64,000 bases of DNA, taken from NCBI RefSeq assembly GCF_902686445.1, contig NC_062214.1, forward strand, positions 56,889,177-56,953,176. Direction: 5' to 3'. How positions within the stretch are numbered: position 1 is the stretch's first letter; every line of letters starts with the position of its first letter. This DNA is from Sciurus carolinensis (Eukaryota > Chordata > Mammalia > Rodentia > Sciuridae). Positions 55,260 through 64,000 of this stretch are shown here, in pieces. The notes under the pieces are model-generated. The model saw only the letters and a list, made by a program, of their open reading frames with translations, was not told the DNA's origin and did not search any database. The position numbers and the translations under genes are program-made.

Positions 55260-56885
55260 GGAGATTAATGCAGCAGCTGCATTCAAGTTGAGGACAGAGA
55301 CTGTGTCCAAGGTTGTCAAAGCCAGCCACAGCTACGGTCTGAGCAGTGAGTTCTGAGCAGCAAGGATAAAGATGGTGGCTTGGGATCATGGCAGGCAGGG
55401 GAGGGGCAGTATAAAAGATCAAGCAGCAACAGCAAATGCCCTGAGAGGACCTGCTGTGCCTGGGCTTTCTTTAGAGCATTCCTTGAATCTTCATTAACAG
55501 TCCTACAAGGCAGGCACTGGAATGCTCTGTCTGGCTTTGAAGCAGGCACACCTGAAATTGAATCCTTGATCCAATTATTGCAGAAGAAAATGAATCAGTT
55601 ACCTCCCCAAATGTCAGCGTTCTCACCTTTTGAATGGAGCAATATTATCCATCCTGCAAAATTGCTTGGAGTATTAAAGATAATGAGTGAAAAGCTCCTA
55701 ACAGCTGGAACATGTCTTGTAGAAAGTGTGTGCAAGACTGATGCTCTTATTATCACTCTTTATTTTTAAAGATTGCTCAAAAGAATTTTAGCCTCAGATA
55801 TGAATGGGTACACGAAACTTAAAGGGTCAAAGATGGTTCCAGAGTTCCAAGTGTCAGAGTATGAGAAAATGCTGTTAGCACAGACACAAACAGGGAAATT
55901 GGTCCTGAAAGAAATGTGATAGGGTTGTTTGGTTTTGAAGTGATGGCCAAGCATCCAAGCAGAAAAGTTTGACAGACCTTTCGAAGCATTAAACCAGATC
56001 TTGGGCAAGATACCAAAATCGTAGAGAAAAATTGAGCAATTTATCAAGTGTCTAAAATATCTTGCTCACATAATGACAAACATCCAAATTTTTGGAACCT
56101 TTTTACATGGTTTCAAATGTCTACTTTTTATCTTAGTACTAGGCTTGTGTTTATGTGTAGACAAAGACCTCTTGTTTTTCTCTAGATGATGAATCTAATT
56201 TTTCCCCCCAAGATCTACATGGTTCAAATCACCATTATTTTTTGGTAGAAGACTGAAAAAGGGTTAAATAGGAAACTGACTTCTCTTTTAGCTCTCCACT
56301 CTTCATTTTTTTTTTTTTATTATTCACACCTCAACAAATCTTATTTCATTACCTTTTTGGAATTGCAATGTAATTTTGGTGATTAACTTTAAATTGGGGA
56401 TAATACACTGACAGGCATTAACATAACATGAAAACATTTTCTTACAATTATTTCTTAACCTCCTTTAAATCACTCTTTCCCTGCAGACCTTTATTAATAT
56501 AATATGGACAACACATCGGAACTCAGAGCTATGGAAGGGAGAAATGGGGACTGGAAGTGCGTATCAGAAAAGATCAAGGCTAGTGCCAGACAGTGGAGCA
56601 GAGCTGTGCGTTCTCCCATCTTCCTGCCTGGGAGCAGGAGTGAGGAGATGAGCGCTGGAAGCGGCTCCAGGGATGTTTGGGTTAGAGTGTGGCTGGTAGG
56701 AGTTTTGTTCCCATTGTCACATCTGTTACCATTACCCAAATGGAGCATGCATTCTGGTGAAAAACGAAAACAGCTTGGCAGGCCAAAAATAGTAGCTCAG
56801 CTCCACATGGAGAGACTTAGGAACCAGACAGCGCCTGCTAGAAGCAGAAGTGGAAATAATACCATATAAAGTGAGAGAGTCTTAG
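55260..56885. other. No assigned gene
   Basis: A plus frame at 55380-55769 (129 codons) and another at 56504-56869 (121 codons) match nothing I know. The part at 55530-55620 has a worn MIR look ('aattgaatccttgatccaat'). Confidence 0.4.
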
Positions 56886-56889
56886 AGTT

Positions 56890-57045
56890 TTCAAAACATT
56901 TTTACTCATAGTATCTACTTTGAGAATCCCAGCCACTTTGTGAAAGTAGGCAAGGTCACTGTGGATCAGCCTCATTTTATGGAAACTCAAGCATTTTAAG
57001 TGACTTGCCTCAAATAATAGAGTGTCTCGGAAGCAGCAGTGTTGT
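56890..57045 (-). repeat. MIR SINE relic
   Basis: 'acttgcctcaaataatagag', 'ctcattttatggaaactcaa' and 'atcccagccactttgtgaaa' match an inverted MIR. Confidence 0.6.
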
Positions 57046-58080
57046 GGCTTCTCTTTGAGGAAAGGTAGTTCAAATGCAACCTGGTTTCATCCTTACTAGA
57101 GCTGAGGGCTAGGAAGGTGGCAAGATTTCTCATTAGTGACTTGAAGATGATAGTAGTGCATTCCTCATAGAGTGAAATTTGCATAGGAAGTTCTCAATCT
57201 TTGGTAGCTATTAGTATTATTATTATTAGGAGGAGACATAGTAAACTGTGATAGACCTGGAGCTAGAATATAGACTTACCAAGTACTGCTTGCTCCAACA
57301 CAGCAAGGAGTAAAATCAAGTGGAGGCAGACTTGCACGCTGCTGCAGTCTGGTCCCCATCCCTAATTCTTTGTACTAAACAACTGCCTGGCTGAGACACC
57401 AGTGTCCTGTATGGTCTTCTCTGGATCTATACCAAGCCTTCACCCACTTGCTAAGACCTTTTGAGCTTGAACAAAATACTTTGTCTTCATAGCCGGTCTT
57501 CCTCCAACGGGGAATTGTTTAAATGAAAATGTTAGTGCTAGAAAATTCTACTTTTCAAGGAAAAGAGCCTTTCAGAATATAGAAGAGAAACTGATGGGGA
57601 AAAAAAAAAAAAAAAAAGGACCATAAATGCAGGCCGTTTTCCAGGTTCCTTGGTGGCTGGTATATGGCTGGTTTCAGCAAATGAGAGACCCTGGGAAGCT
57701 GGGGTTGGGAAGAAGAGGGTAGATACGCCAGGAGTTTTCCTTCTGTTTCTGTGCTTCTAGAGGCTCCAACCTCCAGTGTACTGTCCTTCTATAGCTCCAG
57801 CTTCTACATGGTGCCCTCAGCCCTGCAACTCTGGACCATCACCTTTGTACCTTCAGTCTGGGGTTGCAATGGTCTCCCGCTGTTGCTGACCTCCGTACTA
57901 CTATATAATATTCTCCTGGCTTCTCAAATATTCTATCATCTCTGTGTAGTCCATTCCCTTTTCTGCAAATGATCAGAGCAGTTATTTTTTTCCAGGTCAG
58001 ATCCAGATTGATACACCTTCCTAGTGTCATGTACTTGGCCTGTTTCCTACAAACATTCATAAATGGAGCTTACTACTTTG
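57046..58080. other. No assigned feature
   Basis: About 1 kb without a recognised gene. An 18-A run at 57600 may be a decayed SINE tail. A 73-codon frame at 57751 and its opposite partner show no domain. Confidence 0.4.
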
Positions 58081-58290
58081 GTGGGGGGCACTATGGTACC
58101 AGGGATTGAACCCAGGGGCATTTAACTACTGAGACACATTCCCCAGTTTATTTTTTTTTTAATTTTATTTTGAGACAGGGTCCTGCTAAGGGCCTCACGA
58201 AGTTGCTGAGGCTGGTTTTGAATTTGTGATCCTCCTGCCTTAGTCTCCTGAGCCTCTGGGATTACCAGGCATGTTCCACCATGCCTGGCT
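58081..58290 (-). mobile_element. B1-dID SINE, minus strand
   Basis: Read left to right: the inverted ID part ('accagggattgaacccaggg', 'ctactgagacacattcccca'), a T-rich linker, then the inverted 7SL-like part ('ttgctgaggctggttttgaa', 'ctcctgcctta', 'ccaccatgcctggct'). Imperfect flanks 'gcttactacttt' and 'tcttattgcttt' may be a worn target duplication. Confidence 0.92.
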
Positions 58291-58403
58291 ATCTTATTGC
58301 TTTAACTAAACCAAAATAATCACTATTGTAGGTATTCAGATACCACCAAAGAGAGGTTTACAGAAGTAAAGGAAGATGAATTCAGAATGGTAATTAGAAG
58401 GTA

Positions 58404-58720
58404 AGTATAGTCAGCCCTCCTTACCCACGGGTTCCACATCCTGTGAATTCAGCCAACTGAGTATTACAAATATTTAAAAAGAATATCACATCTGTACAGA
58501 CTTGTTCATGTCATTATTCCCTAAACAATATACTATGATGCCTATTTGCCTAGGATTTACATAGTATTAGGTATTAAAGATAATCTAGATATGATTGCAA
58601 ATATAGGGGATGATATATGTAGGTTATATGCAAATGTTACACCTTTTTATATTATAGCATTTGTGGAGTTTGGTATCTACAGGAGGGCTCTGGAGCCTAT
58701 TCTCCTGCTGTCATTCAAGT
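58404..58720 (+). mobile_element. Tc1/mariner Tigger-like DNA element
   Basis: 'agtcagccctccttacccac' then 'gggttccacatcctgtgaat' is the inverted-repeat start of a Tigger-type MER element. 'acatagtattaggtattaaa', 'gatgatatatgtaggttata' and 'ttggtatctacaggagggct' follow in order. The first part of the 147-codon frame at 58546-58989 is made of it. Confidence 0.75.
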
Positions 58721-59290
58721 GTTGTTTAGGAGTAATGATAAGTCATAAGGAGAAAAATAGGGAAAGAGATCAAGACTGGGAAATGAAAATTATGTCATTG
58801 GTGACCCACTTAATGCACTTTTTGACAGAGCTTCAAAATTACATGTTGCAAGAATGCACTAAACTTTTGTCCAAAGAATCATTTGAAGAATTAAAGGGTA
58901 CTTCAAATGATTTCCTTATGTCCATGAGTCTCTACTTTCATAAAAAAAATTCTTTTTGGGATAGTTTACTGCTTATGAAAGTCATCTAGAACCAAGAAAA
59001 AGTCAGACACAGTTCTGGGAGTCCTTGGGGGAGTTTGCTAACTTTCCCCTGACTTTTGGTGGCTCTCAGGCTGCCCACATTTTTCATTCCAATGACCCTA
59101 AGTGCACAGGGTCACAAGCCCACTTCCATGTGAGCATCTGATCTTTCCAGAACCAGTTCTATGGTTCAGACACCCAACCAGAGTTAAGGAGATATTGATG
59201 GGAAGTCAGAAGGAAATTATGAGCAGAGGATATTTCAAAGAATTAAAAAGTATGGGCAAATGTATACACTCTCCCACTCATTTGATGTGA
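58721..59290. other. No assigned feature
   Basis: The 3' part of the 147-codon frame (to 58989) lies here. It is mostly polar with a THLMHFLTEL phrase faintly like parts of hAT transposase-derived proteins, not enough to call. Confidence 0.35.
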
Positions 59291-59294
59291 TTCT

Positions 59295-59460
59295 TAGCTT
59301 GTTGCTTAAATTTTTTGAGCCATTCTCAGTTTCCTCATCTGTAAAATTGAATAATGTTTAATCTTTAGTAGCCATGAAAGTTGCATATGATAGTATGTAT
59401 AAAGTGCCAACAACACAGGGTAAGGATGTGATAAATAGGAGTTGCTCTCATCATCGCCAC
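59295..59460 (+). repeat. MIR SINE relic
   Basis: 'gagccattctcagtttcctc', 'atctgtaaaattgaataatg' and 'aaagtgccaacaacacaggg' fit MIR. Confidence 0.75.
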
Positions 59461-59734
59461 ATTCACTCATTGACTTGAGAATAATCAGAATAAACAGAGA
59501 TCCTATCTATTTTTATTTTCCTGGTAGCCTTGCCTCATAGAGTCAGTATCCCAAACTATGTACCATAGGCCACAAGTGTCCCCACTATTGTAACTGATGG
59601 ACTTCAAATACAGAGGTAATAGAACATGTAGCTTTCCTATACGTTCTTGACCATAAACATTTTTGTTCAGCAGAATATCCACAGTACCCAAGATACAGTT
59701 TGTGAGACACCAGAGCAGTGGCCTAAACTCTATA

Positions 59735-59930
59735 ATTTAGGATCAGACAGACTTGGGCTGTAACCATCATTTATAGCTACATGACCTGGGACAATTTTAT
59801 TACTATCTTTGTGTCTGGTTCTCCTATCTATCAAGTGGGATCATCATAGTGTGAGGTCCTAATAGAATATTTTCAGTGAAGTACTTAGCACAGGGTTTGA
59901 CATTTATTCAATAATAATAAGATAATAATG
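59735..59930 (+). repeat. MIR SINE relic
   Basis: 'cagacagacttgggctgtaa', 'agctacatgacctgggacaa', 'ctatctatcaagtgggatca' and 'cttagcacagggtttgacat' are a near full-length MIR order. Confidence 0.82.
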
Positions 59931-60116
59931 ATTAGGATACTAATGATTGTTATTAATACCAAGAACTGAAGCCCAATAGAAGTTTCTGAAGGCCTTGAGA
60001 AATGAGTAAAAATAGCACTGCATTTGGATTTGGAGGCAGGAAAGCTAGCAGTAGGATAGCAGGATTTTGGAAAGGGAGGTGTGGCTTCTCCAGTAATAGA
60101 TTGATCTCTGTTCATG

Positions 60117-60477
60117 TAATTTGAGTTTTCTCCCTCTTTTTCTTTGTTAGTGTGGCTAAGGGTTTATCAATTTTGTTTATTTTTTCAAAGAACCAACTAT
60201 TTATTTTGTTAATTTTTCCGATTGTTTCCTTTGTTTCAATTTCGTTGATTTCAGCTCTGATTTTAACTATTTCCTGTCTTCTACTACTTTTGGTGTTGGC
60301 CTGCTCTTCTTTTTCTAGGGCTTTGAGCTGTAGTGTTAAGTCGTCTATTTGTTGATTTTTACTTCTTTTGTTGAATGCGCCCCATGAAATAAATCTTCCT
60401 GTAAGTACTGCTTTCATAGTGTCCCAGAGATTTTGATATGATGTGTCTTTGTTCTCCTTTACTTCTAAGAATTTAAT
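60117..60477 (-). mobile_element. Isolated internal LINE-1 ORF2 segment
   Basis: 361 bp of L1 without a 3' end, A-tail or target duplication. The left edge lies where 'ctcaaatta' (read on the minus strand) leaves the L1 pattern; the right edge is at 'aattcttagaagtaaagg'. Both borders cut inside ORF2. Normal target-primed insertion keeps the 3' end, so this piece arose differently: deletion of flanks, recombination, or repair-linked capture. Confidence 0.85.
60118..60477 (-). pseudogene. LINE-1 ORF2 fragment between endonuclease and reverse transcriptase
   Basis: About 120 codons are open end to end on the minus strand. Visible blocks in order are [37 protein letters not shown], a coiled region with [20 protein letters not shown], then [33 protein letters not shown] and [10 protein letters not shown]. 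In full-length L1 ORF2 this lies between the endonuclease and the reverse transcriptase domains. The [11 protein letters not shown] stretch is the most diagnostic. Neither catalytic domain is included and there is no start codon of its own, so it has no L1 activity. The lack of any stop is unusual for a relic and suggests it is young. Confidence 0.92.
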
Positions 60478-62230
60478 TCAACCCTTCCCTGCCCCCAAGC
60501 CTCCCTGCTATAGAGTCAGATCTCACTTTCTGCTCACTTTCTATGTTTGCTTCCTCTGTGGCAGGACTGCAGGCTCACTCTCCAGTATGCATGGATTCCT
60601 TTTCCCATGTGCCTAGGGTATGGAGTAGACTGATAGCCCCACACCCCTGTCTGGGATCTGTGCTCAGAGCTTCCTCTGCAGACCTAACTTTTTTCCAAAT
60701 GAGCTCCCAGGTCTGGACTGGACCAGGGAGGGACCCAGAAAGGGGGCCAGCAAAGGGTTCCAGTATCTCTTCTCAGTTAAAGCACCTTGATGTTACCTCT
60801 GATAATAATATATCATAATTCTATGATAATAAATTAGAAATTGTTCTTTGGCCTTATCTGAGTTTTCACTTCTGTTTCTTTATTAATTTCAAACATGGAA
60901 AGGAGAACTGCTAAGATTAATTGGCAATGACTGATCTCTAATAACATTGCTTTCTAAGATGGAGACTCTTGGTCTGCAAGTTGCATTTTCATTATGGATA
61001 AGAATTGATCACTGTATCAATGACCTTTGAAATCTCCAAATTTTGATTTTGAATTAAGAGTGTGGGATACATCTTTTACATGTGACATCCTTGGGTTTCT
61101 CCGTGTAAGAGCCTTGTCTACCAATCTCACCCATTGCTAATAATTGTGTTGTCATTTTGAGACACTTCCCTGAACCTTCATACCACCATGACACTGTAAG
61201 TTCTGCCCCCAAGGCACCATTTCACCTGGTTCATTTCCAGGCTCAGGACAGCATCTGGGCATCTCCGGCCATGGGTTTTGTCTCCAGGACCTTTGATTTT
61301 TGGACCAAGAACAGATGTGGAAACTTTTAGTTTACATAGCTCAATATCAGCCTCTGGTTAAAAACTGCACTGGCCATTCTGCATGACTGATAGTTTGGTT
61401 CCTTCCTGAGAGCAGTTAATTCTGTTTATTTTTCACTGATGCAGATTTTCCCAGTTTTATCTCTTCTTTCTTCTTTCCCTGAATGAGAATAGGTCAATGA
61501 AAGAGCATAAAACCCAGAAGAACAGATAAGGAGACAATATGCAGACTCTAGCAGGCAGAAGGAAAGGGGAGGTCCAGGGAGGACTTAATACATCCTTATG
61601 ATATTGCTGGTTTTTTGCCATCTTGTGGGCGATCTAATATCTTGCCGTCTGTGAATGGCAGGTATTTCATTGAGAGGTTGTAGTATGAAGGAATGGGAGC
61701 AGGGGTCAGAGGAGGAGACTGAATTGGTGGAGAATGTAAACTGGAGACAGGGCAAGGTGAGGGACAGGAGGTTGTATTGGATTACAGGGATAAATGCTCA
61801 TGTTATTTTGTGGACCTCAGTGCTTTTCCAAAATGATGAGCTATCTAGGCTAGAGGGCAGTTTCCTGGTCGTGTGATAGTTTTTACTCTACCCAACAAAG
61901 GGGTCAAGAGAAGGGTGAGCACACAGCAGCAGAGAGAAACTTAAAAGATGAAAACAGCTGAGGCCCCATAGAGGTCAACAGAATTGACTAATAAAGGATT
62001 TCAGCATCATACAGGGACCAATGGGAGTGGAGGCAATTGTTTAGAAATATGGAAAGATCAAGCCATCATCATACTGAAGCTGCTTCACAGTTGATAGGGA
62101 AGAAAAATGGACTTCTGCGTAAGTCCTAGAATACAGACTTGTTTCAACCTAGGTTTCCTGTACCACTGTTTTCTTAGTCTCTGTAAAGCTGTTTAGGGGC
62201 AAAATGCAAAGCCAAAGAAAAGGAAAAAGT
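60478..62230. other. No assigned feature
   Basis: About 1.75 kb with no recognised gene or repeat. Frames of 91 (60543) and 73 codons (61655) show no domain. Confidence 0.4.
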
Positions 62231-62458
62231 CAGTGGGTGTGGTAGCACACACCTGTAATCCCAGCAGCTCTGGAGGCTGAAGCAGGAGGATTGAAAGTTC
62301 AAAGCCAGCCTCAGCAACTCAGTGACACCCTAAGCAACTTAGTGAGAACCTCTCTCAAAATAAAATATAAAAAGGTTTGGGACTGTGACTCAATGGTTAA
62401 GCATCCCTGGGGTCAATCTCAATCCCTACTACCAAAAAAATATATAATAATAATTAAA
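62231..62458 (+). mobile_element. B1-dID SINE
   Basis: 'ggtgtggtagcacacacctg', 'taatcccagcagctctggag' and 'gttcaaagccagcctcagca' form the 7SL-like half. 'gggactgtgactcaatggtt' and 'ccctggggtcaatctc' form the ID half, then an A-rich tail. Flanking strings 'ggaaaaagtc' and 'agaaaaatgtc' are a possible imperfect target duplication. Confidence 0.92.
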
Positions 62459-63055
62459 AAAAAGAAAAATGTCTGCTTGCCTATTCATGTTTCTGAAGCA
62501 CAGCCTGCGTGTGCCAGAATGATCACCGTCTAGAGCCCTGCTGGTGACAGGCTGGCGGTGGGGCTGTGCTCTTTTTGCAGAGACAGTATAGATAAGCGTG
62601 AAGTGACATTGGCAGAATTGTGGGTGAGAAGAAAGCATAATAATAATACCATCAATAGAATAAAGTGGAGGAAGCAGTATCAGCCAATGGCCTGGAAACT
62701 CACGGAATTTAAGGAGCACCCAGGCCCAATGGGCTGTAACTGCTCCAAGTGTTTAGGTTGATTGAAGTCAGTCAGCCTCCAGGGTGAGATGGCCCAGAAT
62801 AGCACATAAAATAGGAGTCAGAAATGGATAAGAGCGGAAAGCACAGTTATTTTGAAACCACAAAATTAAAAGCTGAAACAACAGGCCATTGAGGAACAGC
62901 GTGCGTCACAGTTGAATATTCTGAATTGACAGTCAGCCCAACAGATCAGCAGGTTTGAGGTCAGAAGCAAGCCGCTATGGAAGCACACCCCTCAGACTGC
63001 CTGTGAAATAAATAGATAGGCGGTGTCAAGACAACCAGAAATCACACCAGAAGGC
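62459..63055. other. No assigned feature
   Basis: No recognised gene or repeat; open frames over it (96 and 67 codons) are in opposite directions and resemble nothing. Confidence 0.4.
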
Positions 63056-63059
63056 AAAT

Positions 63060-63240
63060 GGCAATAATAATATGCATTATTTATTGAGCACTTGCTCACT
63101 GTAGGCCCGGCATTTATTTTATACTTGTACTAATCTTCCAGCAACCATAGAAGGCAGTAATCTTAACATCACTTCAGGGATGTTAGTTACTTTCCCATTA
63201 GAGGTGCCAGTGCTGTGTTTTGAACCCATATTTATTTGTC
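63060..63240 (-). repeat. MIR SINE relic
   Basis: 'attatttattgagcacttgc', 'tcactgtaggcccggcattt', 'aatcttccagcaaccataga' and 'gctgtgttttgaacccatat' follow inverted MIR order. Confidence 0.78.
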
Positions 63241-63935
63241 CTCAAAGCCAGGTTTGCACTGTGGATCTCTCTACAAGATGGTCTGCTAGCACAGAGAAAG
63301 ATGGTTGCATCAGCCTTCTTGATGAGAGGCATGATTATGGTCATACAAGATGGAACATACATTTCATAGATAAAGTGACGTCTGTCAGATCCTGCAGGAC
63401 CCTCAACCTCTCCTGGTTGTGACCTACAAAGACCGGCTACTCAGATTCAGTCGCCTCACTCCCAACTGGAGAAGGAACACCAACAGCCTCATTCCATCAT
63501 TAAGTCAGGTTTTGGATGAACCTTGCTGCTCTCAGATCAGATTACTTCCTGTCTATAGTGGGTCCTGGGTGCCTGCCTGTCCACTGAATTGCATTCAGTC
63601 CTGTCTACTTGTGTACTTCGAATCACAAGGATTTCATAGTCTGTTACTCTCTGTGGTACTCAAAAGAAGCCTGAACCCCAGTTGAATTCTACTCAAACTT
63701 GCCAAACTCTTATTGGGAGTTTGCAGTGAACATGATGATGACCCCCATCTATGCTACTACTGTCCCCCTAACTGTGGCTGCCTTCTGCCACCACACTTTT
63801 GTGTCTCACTATAGCAATTGTGTGGTATGATGGGCACATATGAGCCTGGGCAGCTATTCACTCTATGTGAAAACATGTAACAATTTAGATGAATCACCAT
63901 TTCCTGAAATGGGGATAAATATGACATTTGCCACT
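63241..63935. other. No assigned feature
   Basis: No recognised gene; frames of 80 and 88 codons at 63180-63685 have no domain. Confidence 0.4.
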
Positions 63936-63937
63936 AG

Positions 63938-64000
63938 AATTTATTGAGAGTCTATTATGTGCCAGAAGCTGCATTTTGTACATTATCATATGCAACTTTG
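63938..64000 (-). repeat. MIR SINE relic, cut by window end
   Basis: 'ttattgagagtctattatgt' then 'gccagaagctgcattttgta' is the start of an inverted MIR that continues past the window. Confidence 0.6.

Noticed and set aside
1..64000. CRISPR arrays, operons, phage or bacterial features
   Set aside because: None seen; all recognisable elements are mammalian interspersed repeats.

Overview
This window looks like nuclear DNA from a rodent of the squirrel family (Sciuridae, such as a ground squirrel or marmot). The main evidence is the SINE content. There are several copies of the 7SL-derived B1 unit fused to a tRNA-like ID unit (the B1-dID dimer described from squirrels and dormice), and free ID elements with readable A and B boxes. 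There are also 5'-truncated LINE-1 copies with a lineage-type 3' end. Eutherian-wide relics (MIR, L2, MLT1/MaLR LTRs, MER5/MER20 hAT elements, old L1M) fill much of the rest. I read family names from remembered consensus patterns, not from a database search.

I found no protein-coding exon, no structured RNA gene other than SINE copies, and no CRISPR array or prokaryotic feature. The open frames of 60-150 codons fall in unrelated sequence or in repeats. The only recognisable protein-coding remains are fragments of LINE-1 ORF2 (24.0, 36.1 and 60.3 kb, minus strand). The window is best described as intergenic or deep-intronic.

Layout: 0-2.5 kb holds MIR relics and, at 1490-1940, a CpG-rich solo LTR with a perfect 6-bp target duplication. 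2.5-23 kb is mostly old relics (MIR, MLT1, hAT) separated by long unassigned stretches, with a MaLR LTR at 21.7-22.1 kb and a long (TC)n tract at 22.6 kb. 23.1-24.1 kb is a truncated L1 with an 11-bp target duplication, followed by an AT-rich microsatellite. 29.2-37.3 kb is a LINE cluster: old L1M copies in both orientations, each interrupted by younger sciurid L1 pieces. One of these leaves a clean empty-site reconstruction at 35.4/36.35 kb. 38.8-48.4 kb holds hAT relics, a small L1 tail insertion, an ID element with an expanded GAAA tail, a perfect 43-bp tandem duplication, and another truncated L1. 48.8-56 kb holds MLT1 and L1M relics, a SINE nested in an old LTR, a remnant resembling a CR1/L3 LINE, and a B1-dID with a perfect 12-bp target duplication. 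58-64 kb holds B1-dID copies, a Tigger-like DNA element, an isolated L1 ORF2 segment and MIR relics.

The biology here is a layered record of retrotransposition, not a gene system. The items most worth checking are the young solo LTR, the orphan L1 ORF2 segment, the nested L1 insertion, the CR1-like relic, two perfect short palindromes and the 43-bp duplication. I found no new multi-gene system.
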